Shown here: positions 35,117 to 45,986 of the stretch, in pieces
How the letters are laid out: every line of letters starts with the position of its first letter
How positions within the stretch are numbered: position 1 is the first letter of the stretch
DNA from: Phycisphaeraceae bacterium
GTDB taxonomy: Bacteria; Planctomycetota; Phycisphaerae; Phycisphaerales; Phycisphaeraceae
Direction: 5' to 3'
DNA: 64,000 nucleotides
NCBI GenBank assembly: GCA_029260715.1
Contig: JAJDCS010000017.1
Coordinates: 1 to 64,000 of the forward strand
Notes under the pieces: model-generated
What the model saw: only the letters and a program-made list of their open reading frames with translations
Told to the model about the DNA's origin: nothing
Database searches by the model: none
Made by a program: the position numbers and the translations under genes

Positions 35117-35881
35117 CGCAATCACACCAACAATTAGGCAATATTCCCTAAGCTAACACGGCAAGCCGGGGCTTCTGATCACAGAGACTGAGCAGATGTG
35201 TTCATTCCTAGTTCCTGCTTGGACATGGATTGCGCAATAAAAAACCCCGCTGCCGCCTAAGCGACAACGGGGCGGAGGGGAGAAAGCTTTTTTAACCATC
35301 AGCACAATCGGCAACTGTCCGCTGATGACACTATATTTTTATCCCACTTCAATCAAAAAATCAATGCCGTAAACTTCCTATTTTAACATTTTTTGTGTAC
35401 GCCGGCGTCTAAAAACCCGTTAAAATTCATATAAACATTTTTGTTTAAATGTTTTATAGTCATTCGCGACCTCTCGCGTCAATGGCGTAATTTTCAGGCA
35501 TAAATCCCAGTCTGACACTCATTGAGTGAATATCCGACATACTTCCGCGAAAAACAGATGGAGTCGCCTCATTGTATGACACGTATAAGTGCATTACCAA
35601 AAAGATATAACGCAAAAAATTACCATGCACGCCACCAAACAATGATGCTTACAAAAAGCCACTGGGCCGAGACTCGTCATACTTCGCTAAGTTTCCTAGG
35701 TTATCGGTCAGCGGGTGATCAATCGGCTGCAAACCCACTTTAGATCTATTCTTAGTTTCATTCTAAGAAGCAGAGTATTGGTGGATTTTTACTCTTTTCG
35801 CACGGCTTAAGAAACAAGTTATCCACAATTTTTCGTGAACAACCCGGTGCACGCCCCCCGATCACGCTTAGCGAACGCTTC
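35117..35881. other. 765-base AT-rich gap with palindromes and a DnaA box
   Basis: The longest gene-free stretch in the window. It contains a hairpin with an adjacent A run (separate entry), an AT-rich segment (about 35320-35480), an inverted repeat (AAACATTT ttgttt AAATGTTT, about 35432-35454), and one perfect DnaA box TTATCCACA (35819-35827). The short open frames of 60-73 codons here lack ribosome binding sites and family features and are not called. A small RNA or a replication-related site could be hidden here; neither is shown. Confidence 0.5.
35236..35273 (-). terminator. Hairpin with T run on the minus strand
   Basis: CCCCGCTG and CAACGGGG (35246-35273) pair with one mismatch, with an inner CGC/GCG stem. 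On the minus strand the stem is followed by a run of T (AATAAAAAA on the plus strand). It is about 600 bases past the end of gatA, so either gatA has a long 3' region or there is another minus-strand transcript in this gap. On the plus strand it lies about 130 bases after the YjbQ gene and has a T run only after 14 further bases. Confidence 0.5.
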
Positions 35882-37360
35882 TCATGTCAGGCTGGGCCGG
35901 GCGTGGGTGTATCCGGCCGCGGCTTCATACAGCCGAGCGATCCGCAGCAGCTTTGCCTCCTCGAACAGCGGCCCTAAGAATTGCACGCCCACGGGCAGCC
36001 CGCCCCCGTCGGTATGGCTAAGCCCATCGGGTGAAGCAAACCCGCCAAGCAGGCTGATCCCGGGGATCCCCGCCATGTTCGCGTTGACCGTGTAGACATC
36101 GTTGAGGTACATCGCCAGCGGGCTGTCGGTCTTCTCGCCGAATCTGAACGCGGGCCCCGGCGTGGTCGGGCAGAGAATCGCGTCGCACGACTCAAAAGCG
36201 GCGTCAAAGTCTTGCTTGATCAACCGCCGCACTTTTAACGCGCGCACGTAGTAAGCGTCGTAATACCCGCTGGACAACGCGTAGGTGCCCAGCATGATCC
36301 GCCGCTGTACCTCTTCGCCGAACCCCTCCGCACGCGACCGGCTGTACAGGCTTATCAGGTCCGTGCTCTCGGGGCTGCGGCGCCCGTAGCGCACGCCGTC
36401 GTACCTGGCCAGGTTGCTCGACGCCTCAGCCGGGGCGACGAGGTAGTACGTTGAAATGCCGTACTCCGTGTGGGGCAGATCAACGTCCACGATCCGCGCG
36501 CCCGCGTCGCGGTAAACCGCTACCGCTTGGTCGATCGCCCGCTTCACAGCCGGGTGGTTCGCGTCGGACAAATATTGCTTGGCGATACCGATGCGCAAGC
36601 CCTGGGGCGGTGAGTCGAGTTGTTCGGTGTAATCCGGCACGGGCACGCCGGCGCTGGTGGAGTCTTTGGGGTCTTGGCCGCTGATGACTTGGAGCATGAG
36701 CGCCGCGTCGGCCACGGTGTGCGTCAGCGGCCCGATCTGGTCGAGGCTGCTGGCGAACGCGACCAGCCCGTACCGGCTGACACGCCCGTAAGTCGGCTTC
36801 AACCCGACGACGCCGCACAGCGCTGCCGGCTGACGGATCGACCCGCCCGTGTCCGACCCGATCGACCCGGCGCACAGGTCCGCCGCGATCGCTGCGGCCG
36901 CACCGCCCGACGACCCGCCGGGCACACGCTGTGTATCCCAAGGGTTGCGCGCCGGGCCGAACGCCGAGTTCTCCGTTGACGAGCCCATGGCGAACTCGTC
37001 GAGCACGGTCTTACCCAGCACAATCGCCCCGGCTTGTTCGAGCTTGACCACCGCGGTGGCGGTGTACGGGGCTTGAAAATTCTCGAGCATCTTCGATGAG
37101 CAGGTGGTGTGCCCGTACTCGGTGCAAAGGTTGTCTTTAATCGATATGGGCACACCCGCAAGCGGGCCGGTGATTTTACCCCCGTCCACGTCGGCGGCGC
37201 GTTGCAGCGCGCGGTCGGCGTAGGTCTCGTGGTACGCGTGCAGCGGGCCGTTGTGCCGGTCGATGCGCCCCAAGTACGCCCGGGTCGCTTCGGTGGCGGA
37301 GACTTTCTTAGCGGCGATCGCGTCGCGTAACTCAACAAGCGTGGTCTTTGTCGGGTCCAT
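35882..37360 (-). CDS. gatA: Asp-tRNA(Asn)/Glu-tRNA(Gln) amidotransferase subunit A
   Basis: 492 residues, an amidase-signature protein. It releases ammonia from glutamine to amidate mischarged tRNA. The Ser-cisSer-Lys triad is visible: K75 (SIKDN), S150 (PGGSSGG) and S174 (GGSIRQPA), at the family spacing. It follows gatC by 38 bases. gatB is not in the window, so the complex must be completed from another locus. Confidence 0.95.
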   Translation of the reverse strand: MDPTKTTLVELRDAIAAKKVSATEATRAYLGRIDRHNGPLHAYHETYADRALQRAADVDGGKITGPLAGVPISIKDNLCTEYGHTTCSSKMLENFQAPYTATAVVKLEQAGAIVLGKTVLDEFAMGSSTENSAFGPARNPWDTQRVPGGSSGGAAAAIAADLCAGSIGSDTGGSIRQPAALCGVVGLKPTYGRVSRYGLVAFASSLDQIGPLTHTVADAALMLQVISGQDPKDSTSAGVPVPDYTEQLDSPPQGLRIGIAKQYLSDANHPAVKRAIDQAVAVYRDAGARIVDVDLPHTEYGISTYYLVAPAEASSNLARYDGVRYGRRSPESTDLISLYSRSRAEGFGEEVQRRIMLGTYALSSGYYDAYYVRALKVRRLIKQDFDAAFESCDAILCPTTPGPAFRFGEKTDSPLAMYLNDVYTVNANMAGIPGISLLGGFASPDGLSHTDGGGLPVGVQFLGPLFEEAKLLRIARLYEAAAGYTHARPSLT

Positions 37361-37398
37361 GGTTTGTGTGGTTCAGGTTTGGAAAAAGCGAAACCGCG

Positions 37399-37728
37399 CT
37401 ACGCCCCCGAGCCGTCGTCGAGCACCTTGGGCACCTTGAAAAACGGGTCGGACCTGCCGGGCGCGTTGGCCAGCACCGCCTCCACCGCCAAGCCCGGCTG
37501 GGGCTCGTCGTCGCGCAGCACGTTGGTCATGTCCAGCGCGTGGGCCATCGGCTCGATCGCGCCCACGTCCAGTTTGTTGAGCGTGGCGACGTGTTCGAGC
37601 ACGTCCGTCAGTTGCTTGGCGAACCGCTGGACCTGGTCGTCTGTAACGGTCAGCCTGCTGAGCTTCGCCACGTGACGCACCTGCGCTTCGGTGAGCTGCG
37701 TGCTTTTGGGGCTGGGTGGCTGGGTCAT
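37399..37728 (-). CDS. gatC: Asp-tRNA(Asn)/Glu-tRNA(Gln) amidotransferase subunit C
   Basis: 109 residues, the small belt-like subunit that joins GatA and GatB. The family pattern is clear: LTEAQVRHVAKLSRLTVTDD (about 12-31), then LNKLDVGAIEPMAHALDMTN and VLRDDEPQPGL. AAGGAG precedes the ATG. It is the first gene of a gatC-gatA pair. Confidence 0.93.
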   Translation of the reverse strand: MTQPPSPKSTQLTEAQVRHVAKLSRLTVTDDQVQRFAKQLTDVLEHVATLNKLDVGAIEPMAHALDMTNVLRDDEPQPGLAVEAVLANAPGRSDPFFKVPKVLDDGSGA

Positions 37729-37856
37729 CGGGGCTCCTTCAATAAGACGGGCATCATAGCAACTTCGCCGCCCGCTCCGAAGTGAAACCCCGCCGCGATC
37801 AGGCTACTATCACACAACAGCCGCATAACACCCGACCACCGAATCCCGGAACCGCC

Positions 37857-38222
37857 ATGCCCGATGCGTCACTGCTAGATTGTTTTGAGAACCCCAACCC
37901 CGCGCGGGGCTATGTGATCGAGCACGTGTCTGAGGAGTTCACCAGCGTCTGCCCGAAGACCGGCCACCCCGACTTCGGCGCTGTGACCGTCCGGTTCGTG
38001 CCCGACAAGCTGTGCGTGGAGCTTAAGAGCCTGAAGCTGTACTACCAGGGGTTCCGCAACGAGGGTATTTTTTACGAGGCTGTGACGAACCGTATCGCCG
38101 ACGACCTGCAAGCGGCCATGGCCCCGCGCTGGTTGGAAGTGATCACCGACTGGAAAGGCCGCGGCGGCATCCGCTCGCGTGTGCGTGTGGAGGTGGGACG
38201 CCGACCGGCCGACACGCCGTAG
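37857..38222 (+). CDS. queF: PreQ0 reductase
   Basis: 121 residues, a type I (short) NADPH-dependent 7-cyano-7-deazaguanine reductase of queuosine synthesis. The catalytic cysteine C32 and aspartate D39 are in SVCPKTGHPDFG, and ELKSLKLYYQGFRNEGIFYE is the family signature. The ATG at 37857 gives the expected length; the upstream frame from 37782 has no support. No other queuosine gene is in the window. Confidence 0.94.
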   Translation: MPDASLLDCFENPNPARGYVIEHVSEEFTSVCPKTGHPDFGAVTVRFVPDKLCVELKSLKLYYQGFRNEGIFYEAVTNRIADDLQAAMAPRWLEVITDWKGRGGIRSRVRVEVGRRPADTP

Positions 38223-38276
38223 CAACCGCCGGGCCGGGGCGATTTTTATTTATACGTCCGAGCAACGCGCTACGGG

Positions 38277-38753
38277 TTACGCCGCCAAACCGTCCGCGCA
38301 ATCCGACGGCTGGAGCGTGACCGCCGGATTCCCAAAGCCCACCGGCGCCATCCTGCTGTCACGCGTGAACCAGTTAATGCAGACTTTTGTGATATTGCTG
38401 GAACTGGCCCAAACGAAGACGGCCCCGCCGCAGATCATCACCGCCAAACGCGGCATGTCCGGCTCGGCGCCGATCTGGGATTGAATCGTCGCCGCGATGA
38501 CCAGCCCGATGCCCGTGAAGAACGCGCCGGTGTTGCACAACGCCGCGATCAGCGCCGGCAACCCCCGCGTTAAGCCTTCGACGTGCAGACGCGCGCCGTC
38601 AAGACCGGCCAGCAGGCTCATCACCCCCAACGCCAGCAACAGCAATTCGTACAACTCAAGTGGCGGGGCCGCGTGTTTCGCCACACCCACAGCCAGCAAA
38701 ACACCCCCGACAGCCAGAACCCCGTTGAGAAGAAATAATAGTTTCTGTTTCAA
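38277..38753 (-). CDS. Hypothetical membrane protein
   Basis: 158 residues with about four hydrophobic helices (7-24, 33-50, 66-88 and 104-120) and a polar tail. No family is recognised. The start is a TTG at 38753 with AAAGGGGAG six bases upstream, a good example of a non-ATG start. It is convergent with queF, ending 55 bases from it. Confidence 0.55.
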   Translation of the reverse strand: MKQKLLFLLNGVLAVGGVLLAVGVAKHAAPPLELYELLLLALGVMSLLAGLDGARLHVEGLTRGLPALIAALCNTGAFFTGIGLVIAATIQSQIGAEPDMPRLAVMICGGAVFVWASSSNITKVCINWFTRDSRMAPVGFGNPAVTLQPSDCADGLAA

Positions 38754-38978
38754 AGCGATCTCCCCTTTACGATGGCTTGGGATAGATTTCTCTCCGACCT
38801 ATAACCGTCAAGACAAACCCTTGGACACCGTCAACCGCGGGAGCACCCAATAGCCGCCCGCTGTGTCCCCCGCTAACATCGGACACCGCCGCCCGCATAT
38901 CCAGTGCGACCGTTGAAATCAGAATAATCGTTACAACAACTCGAATCCGCCCCCGATCCGACCGATGATTCTTTTACT

Positions 38979-39299
38979 ATGACGACAAGCATTGGCGTCA
39001 TCAACGACCGCGTACCCACTGCCGCAAAAAGCCGCGGCCCCCAACGCTACAGCCACTTCGCCTTCTCGGTGTGGGAATCCGCCTACGCCTTCAGCCAGAC
39101 CGCCATCTACGTCGGCCTGGGCATGACCGCGATTGGCTCGTACACACTGATGGAAATTTCACGAGGCTACGCGGGCCCACACGAACTGGCCGGGCCGGGC
39201 GGCGTCATCGTCGGGCTGGTGCTGTGCGTCGGCGGGGCCTTAACCTACCGGCTGGCGCGCCGACGTGTGCGCAGAAGCCGATTCTTGAAACGACGATGA
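38979..39299 (+). CDS. Small hypothetical membrane protein
   Basis: 106 residues with two hydrophobic helices (about 39-57 and 73-91) and a very basic C-terminus (RLARRRVRRSRFLKRR). No family is recognised. The ATG directly follows TTTTACT with no Shine-Dalgarno sequence. The gene is plausible but not certain. Confidence 0.42.
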   Translation: MTTSIGVINDRVPTAAKSRGPQRYSHFAFSVWESAYAFSQTAIYVGLGMTAIGSYTLMEISRGYAGPHELAGPGGVIVGLVLCVGGALTYRLARRRVRRSRFLKRR

Positions 39300-39639
39300 T
39301 CCAACCGTTTCTCACCTTCCGCACGCAAGCCCACCACCACCGAATTACCCGCCACAAACGCTTCCCTTGACCGTAAGGCATAACCCGTAGCCGGTGTTAC
39401 ACGGCTGTGGGGCAAAATGACCGCGGCGTTACCATGGGATCGCCTTACAGAGCACAAAATAAAGAATTGAATCGCTGTCGGCGTCATTATTATCGTTACG
39501 ATTAATTGTATGAATATGGGTTGTTATATACATATAAACGAGTGACTGTATACAATCGTTGCGAGTATGAATATCGCATACGTTTTAGGCCGATGCTTGC
39601 TAATGCAGGATTTTTGATTTCTAAGTTAGACGCTAAATC
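39300..39639. other. AT-rich upstream region of the histidine kinase gene
   Basis: 340 bases. The first half is ordinary. From about 39480 it becomes AT-rich with several partly self-complementary stretches (for example CGATTaatTGTAT at 39500 and TGTATACAATCG at about 39546) and TATA-like hexamers (TTATATACATATAAAC). It probably holds the promoter of the kinase-receiver pair. No gene is supported. Confidence 0.35.
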
Positions 39640-42600
39640 ATGCCCCGGGAAGACACCACTAAGCACAGCTCCTGCCCTCTGTTGATCAGCGGCTTGCTGG
39701 GCACAGCGCTGGGTATCGCGGTTCTGATCGGCTGGTACGCGCACATTGAATCGCTGGTGCAAGGCCTCCACGGCCCAGCCGCGAGCATGCAGTACAACAC
39801 CGCTTTGTGCTTCCTCTTAAGCGGGCTGGGGTGCCTGGCCTTGTGCCGCCGGCGCGTGACCTTAACCACCACCCTGGGGCTGGCCATCTGCGCCATCGCC
39901 TTGGCGACGCTCACCCAGTACGCCTTCGGCATCAACCTCTACATCGATCAACTGCTCCTCACGGATTATCTCCAAGCCGGCACCTCCCACCCCGGGCGCA
40001 TGTCCCCGAACGCCGCCTTGGCTTTTCTCATCTTCGCTTGTGTCCTCCTGCTCGAAGCCCACCACGGCGCCAAACCCTACCGTGCGGTGCTTATCGCCAG
40101 CCTCAGCATGATTATTGTCAGCTTGGGGCTGGTTGCCATCCTTGGCTACGCCGCTGGGATTGAAACCACACTCGGCTGGGGACGGTTCACACGCATGTCT
40201 ACCCACACAGCAGCCGGATTTATAATCCTGGGGCTTGGCGGGACCGCCCATGTTTGGGCTCGATCACCCTCTGTCGCTTACGGGCTGCCTTCATGGAGCC
40301 CCGCCACGTTATTCGTGGCGCTGCTCGCGGTCGGCGTGCTCTTGTGGCAGGCGGTGCTACACCACGAAGAAAACACCATCAAACGCGAGACGAAACGCGC
40401 CGCAACCAGCATACAAAAGGGTGTTGCCTCGCGCATAAAGTCCCACTGCCAAGCCCTGTCGCGCATGGCTAAAAGGCAGGCGATCAATGCCACGCTATCA
40501 CACGAAGCATGGGAAAACGACGCCCAGCGGTATCTCGCCGACACACCCGAGTACCGAGCTATCGAGTGGATCGCCCCGACGTACCACGTAAGGTGGATCG
40601 TACCTCTAGAGGGCAACGAAGCCGCCCAAGGCCTGGACTTGAGCTTTGAGACGAATCGCCAAGCCGCGCTCGTAGAAGCCCAAGAGCAAAGACACATCGT
40701 GATCACCCCCCCGATCGACTTGGTCCAAGGCGGGAAAGGGCTGCGGATCATCGCACCGATCTATTCAGGCGATCATTTCGGCGGGTTTTTCGCGGCCGTG
40801 TTCCACTGCGATCAAATGCTCGACGAGATCCTTAACAGCTACGTGGACAACCCCTACTACTCCGTCGTTATCGACGACGCCAACAGCACGGTTTTTAAGA
40901 ATGAATTCCATCTAAAGAGTCGGTACACACACTGGGCACAGCACGCCCAGATCGACCTGCCGAACACCGTATGGCGTGTGCGGGTGTGGCCCAATGAAAG
41001 CATGGTGGCCGAGATACGCACGCTGTTCCCGCATGTGGTGCTGGTCAACGTCCTGCTGGGCTCGGTTTTATTCACACTGACACTTCATTTCATGCTCGTC
41101 TCCTCCGCTAGGGCCGACAAGCTCGAAACCGCCAACCGGCGCATGGCCCTGGAAACCGCGGCGCACACACAAACCGAACAGCGTTTCCAACTCGTGGTCG
41201 AGTCCTCCCCCAGCGGCGTGGTCATGGCCGACTCCGAAGGCAAGATACTACTGGTCAACAAAGAAACGGAAAACCAGTTCGGTTACACACGTGACGAGCT
41301 GGTCGGGCAACCCGTCGATATGCTTGTGCCGACACGTTTCCGGGATGAACACCCCGCCCACCGCAACGCCTACATGGCCAATCCCACCACCCGGGCGATG
41401 GGTATGGGGCGTGAATTATTCGGCCTGCGCAAGGACGGCACCGAGTTCCCCGTCGAGATCGCTCTGAACCCGATCCAAACCCCACAAGGCACGGCTGTGT
41501 TGACCACCGTAGTAGACATCACCGAACGCAAACGCGCCGAAGAACAATTCCAACTCGTGGTCGAGTCCTCTCCCAGCGGCGTGGTCATGGCCGACAACCA
41601 AGGCAAGATCATCCTGGTCAACAAAGAAACGGAAAACCTGTTCGGTTACACACGTGACGAGTTGATCGGGCAGTCCGTTGATATGCTTGTGCCGACACGG
41701 TTCCGGAATGAACACCCCGCCCACCGCCAAGGCTATATGGCCGACCCCACGCCTAGGCCCATGGGCAGCGGCAGAGACCTATACGGCCTGCGCAAAGACG
41801 GGTCCGAGTTCCTCGTTGAGATCGCACTGAACCCCATCCAAACCCCACAAGGCATGGCTGTGTTGACCACCGTAGTAGACATCACCGAACGCAAACGTTC
41901 TGAGAATGAACTGAAGAGTTCAGCCGAACGTCTCCAAGCCAGCAACCGCGAGATGGAGGGCTTTGTCTACACCGTCTCGCACGACCTTAAATCGCCGCTG
42001 GTCACCTTCGCGGGTTACCTGAGCCATCTGAACAAAGACGTCGAAGCCGGGCGTATCGACCGGCTGCCACAATTCGTCGGGTATCTCAACAAGGCCGCCC
42101 AGCATATGCAGTCGATCATCAACGACCTGTTGGAGATCAGCCGGATCGGTCGCGTCTCCAACACCTCTGAGGCGGTTGATGTCAACGCGCTAGTGGCCAC
42201 AATCGTTGATGAGCTTAAGCCTCAGCTCGAGGCGGCCCAGGCGGAGGTCAAGGTTCAGGCGGACATGCCGACGATCCAAACGGACCGCACCCGTTTGAGC
42301 CAAGTCTTCCAGAACCTGCTGACCAACGCCCTGAAATACGGCCGCCCCGCTGACGGCAGGGCGGGCCAGATCACCGTGGGCGGGGTCATCGAAGGCGGCG
42401 AAACGCGATACTTCGTAGCCGATAACGGCCCGGGCATCGATAAAAAGTATCACGAGCGGATCTTCGGCCTGTTCCAGCGGCTACAGTCCAACAAAGACGG
42501 CACCGGCGTGGGGCTGGCGATTGTGTCGCGCATCGCGGAGGTCAACGACGGCCGAGCGTGGGTGGAATCTGAGCCTGGACAAGGCGCAAAATTCTGGATA

Positions 42601-42651
42601 GCATTTCCCTCACAAATGGGGCAGCAACAAACGTCAACCGCTGCAGCTTAA
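39640..42651 (+). CDS. CHASE/PAS membrane sensor histidine kinase
   Basis: 1003 residues. An N-terminal block of about seven membrane helices (15-240), an extracytoplasmic CHASE-type sensor (about 255-445, with LRIIAPIYSGDHFGGFFAAV), one more helix, then two tandem PAS domains (about 515-755), a HisKA domain with the phospho-accepting H781 (TVSHDLKSPL), and an ATPase domain with ADNGPGIDKKYHERIFGLF and GTGVGLAI. The PAS units are nearly identical, repeating with a 121-codon period. The signal is unknown. A single-domain receiver gene begins 21 bases downstream and is its likely phosphate acceptor. Confidence 0.93.
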   Translation: MPREDTTKHSSCPLLISGLLGTALGIAVLIGWYAHIESLVQGLHGPAASMQYNTALCFLLSGLGCLALCRRRVTLTTTLGLAICAIALATLTQYAFGINLYIDQLLLTDYLQAGTSHPGRMSPNAALAFLIFACVLLLEAHHGAKPYRAVLIASLSMIIVSLGLVAILGYAAGIETTLGWGRFTRMSTHTAAGFIILGLGGTAHVWARSPSVAYGLPSWSPATLFVALLAVGVLLWQAVLHHEENTIKRETKRAATSIQKGVASRIKSHCQALSRMAKRQAINATLSHEAWENDAQRYLADTPEYRAIEWIAPTYHVRWIVPLEGNEAAQGLDLSFETNRQAALVEAQEQRHIVITPPIDLVQGGKGLRIIAPIYSGDHFGGFFAAVFHCDQMLDEILNSYVDNPYYSVVIDDANSTVFKNEFHLKSRYTHWAQHAQIDLPNTVWRVRVWPNESMVAEIRTLFPHVVLVNVLLGSVLFTLTLHFMLVSSARADKLETANRRMALETAAHTQTEQRFQLVVESSPSGVVMADSEGKILLVNKETENQFGYTRDELVGQPVDMLVPTRFRDEHPAHRNAYMANPTTRAMGMGRELFGLRKDGTEFPVEIALNPIQTPQGTAVLTTVVDITERKRAEEQFQLVVESSPSGVVMADNQGKIILVNKETENLFGYTRDELIGQSVDMLVPTRFRNEHPAHRQGYMADPTPRPMGSGRDLYGLRKDGSEFLVEIALNPIQTPQGMAVLTTVVDITERKRSENELKSSAERLQASNREMEGFVYTVSHDLKSPLVTFAGYLSHLNKDVEAGRIDRLPQFVGYLNKAAQHMQSIINDLLEISRIGRVSNTSEAVDVNALVATIVDELKPQLEAAQAEVKVQADMPTIQTDRTRLSQVFQNLLTNALKYGRPADGRAGQITVGGVIEGGETRYFVADNGPGIDKKYHERIFGLFQRLQSNKDGTGVGLAIVSRIAEVNDGRAWVESEPGQGAKFWIAFPSQMGQQQTSTAAA

Positions 42652-42672
42652 GCTTCCGGGAGGCCCAACTCG

Positions 42673-43131
42673 ATGTCCAGCATCAACGCCAAGCCAATCC
42701 ACTTCCTGCTTGTCGAAGACGACGAATCCCACGCCAATCTCATCAAACTGGCGCTGGAAGAAAACAACGTGTCCAACACGCTTGACCATGTGTGGGACGG
42801 CGCCGAGGCCATGGACTACTTGCGGCGCCAGGGCAAACACGCCAACGCTCCAAGGCCACATATCATCCTGCTAGACCTGAAACTGCCCAAAGTAGACGGG
42901 CACGAGGTCTTGACTCAGCTCAAGGCCGACGACAGCCTACGGATGATCCCCGTCGTCGTGCTGACCACCTCCGGCAACGAGATCGACCGCGCCAAGGCCT
43001 ACTACAACCACGCCAACAGCTACCTCATCAAGCCCATCGACTTCAGCAAGTTCCAGGTCATGGTCAAAGAGTTGGAGTTGTACTGGTCCGTCTGGAATCA
43101 GCCGCCGATCCCCGATACCGACCCCACCTGA
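42673..43131 (+). CDS. Single-domain response regulator (Rcp1/CheY type)
   Basis: 152 residues with only a receiver domain. The acidic pocket is in LLVEDDE, the phospho-accepting aspartate is D68 (LLDLKLPKVDG), the conserved threonine is in VVLTTSGNE, and the lysine in YLIKPIDF. The sequence resembles the Rcp1 receivers that pair with phytochrome-like or PAS kinases. It is 21 bases after the kinase, surely in the same operon. With no output domain it would pass phosphate on or act by protein contact. Confidence 0.92.
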   Translation: MSSINAKPIHFLLVEDDESHANLIKLALEENNVSNTLDHVWDGAEAMDYLRRQGKHANAPRPHIILLDLKLPKVDGHEVLTQLKADDSLRMIPVVVLTTSGNEIDRAKAYYNHANSYLIKPIDFSKFQVMVKELELYWSVWNQPPIPDTDPT

Positions 43132-43388
43132 CCCACGCACCGTTATCCGGACCTTCCATTAATCATGCTTTAAGCCCCATAACGGCTTTACCGCTTGGGC
43201 AATGCTTTTGGCGCATGCCAGTAGCGACGCGCAGGGCAGCCGGCGTGGTTTCTAAGGCCGCTTACCACAAAAAAATACCTCTTTGCCCTTGACACGTGAA
43301 CAGTTAAATGCACCACCGCCCGAATGTAGGGGGGGCCGTGTGGGTGGTAAATAATACGGACTTTTTATCCGGGCAGAGGGGGCCGTGG

Positions 43389-44951
<1,563 letters not shown>

Positions 44952-45017
44952 TACAACCACCCACACCCGCCGAGCCGAGGCAAGACAAGTACGCCCAACG
45001 AACGCAGGCGCGTGCCA

Positions 45018-45040
45018 CCACACCGCCGCGGACGGTGTGG
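45018..45040. terminator. Hairpin downstream of the REC-GGDEF-HD gene
   Basis: CCACACCG and CGGTGTGG form an eight-base stem around a seven-base loop, 66 bases after the stop. There is no T run on the plus strand, so it may be a processing or Rho-type stop rather than a classic terminator. Confidence 0.35.
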
Positions 45041-45124
45041 CGTGTTCCGAAATAAATTCAAAAAGAGCGCGTGCGCGAACGCAGCCGGATGGCTGTTACC
45101 GCTTACGCATCGACTCAGAATGGT

Positions 45125-45775
45125 TCAAGAGACGTTTTGACCCCGCAGCCGTACACGCCTGCTTAGCCTGATCCCGCAGATCAAACCCAGCAGAGCCACG
45201 CTCGACGGCTCGGGGACCACCACGTTCAGCGTAGCCGGGGCGAAACTCAAGCCCGGGGCGTCGTCTAAGGGCTGCCCTATACCGTTCACCAGCACGCTGC
45301 CATTGGATAGTGGCTTCCACAAACCCAGGTCCAGTTGAGTCTGGCCTACCTCTAGACCCGTCAACTGAAAACGCACCAGCCACATGCGCCCGTTTTGGCC
45401 GTGGTAAACATTCAACTGGACAAAATCAACCAAACCGCTGGCGCGGGCGTACCCCGAATCTTCCAAACCGAACACCGGCGAGCCGCCAATACCGTTGCTG
45501 TTTAATGCGTTGGGCAGTTCAACGCCGTTGTTGCTCGCCAGCACCGCGATCTGAGGATTGAAACCAATCTCAATCGCCGAACTAAACAGCCCCTCGGGCA
45601 GAACCTGGTCGCCGGGGATCAGGTCGTTCGCGTCTAGAACAATCTCCACCCACACCGAGTCGCCCAATAACACGTTGTAGACGTCTTGATCGAAGTGGAT
45701 AATCATGTCGGCTCGCACCGACCCTGCGAGCATAAGCCCACCTAATACAACACCCCAAGCAATATGCTTGATCAT
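45125..45775 (-). CDS. Secreted PEP-CTERM protein
   Basis: 216 residues. Signal peptide (IAWGVVLGGLMLAGSVRA), a beta-rich domain with a cohesin-like flavour (DSVWVEIVLDAND ... EIGFNPQIAVL ... MWLVRFQLTGL), and a C-terminal PEP-CTERM tag (VVPEPSSVALLGLICG followed by RRVRLRG). GGAGG precedes the ATG at good spacing. The function is unknown; the tag implies exosortase-dependent export. Confidence 0.82.
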   Translation of the reverse strand: MIKHIAWGVVLGGLMLAGSVRADMIIHFDQDVYNVLLGDSVWVEIVLDANDLIPGDQVLPEGLFSSAIEIGFNPQIAVLASNNGVELPNALNSNGIGGSPVFGLEDSGYARASGLVDFVQLNVYHGQNGRMWLVRFQLTGLEVGQTQLDLGLWKPLSNGSVLVNGIGQPLDDAPGLSFAPATLNVVVPEPSSVALLGLICGIRLSRRVRLRGQNVS

Positions 45776-45986
45776 TCTGCAACCTCCGTAACCTCAGCCA
45801 AAACAAAGCCTTGGTCGTTATATTCCGTTTAACCCGTACCATAATAATAATTCCACATCCCTTATTTTTCAAGAAAAATCTTAAAATAATACAGAAAAGC
45901 CGCCCCCGCCAAACCCCCGAACTAAAGCTAACCCGTTGGTATTTCCGAATTAAGTGACAGGCCCCAAGACAGGAGTACCCCCGCAT

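Noticed and set aside
35460-35743. Short frames of 60-73 codons in the AT-rich gap
   Set aside because: No ribosome binding site, no family feature, and such frames are expected by chance in AT-rich DNA.
35819-35827. Chromosomal replication origin
   Set aside because: A single perfect DnaA box and AT-rich DNA are not enough; there is no box cluster and no dnaA, dnaN, rpmH or gyrB nearby, and strand skew does not flip cleanly here.
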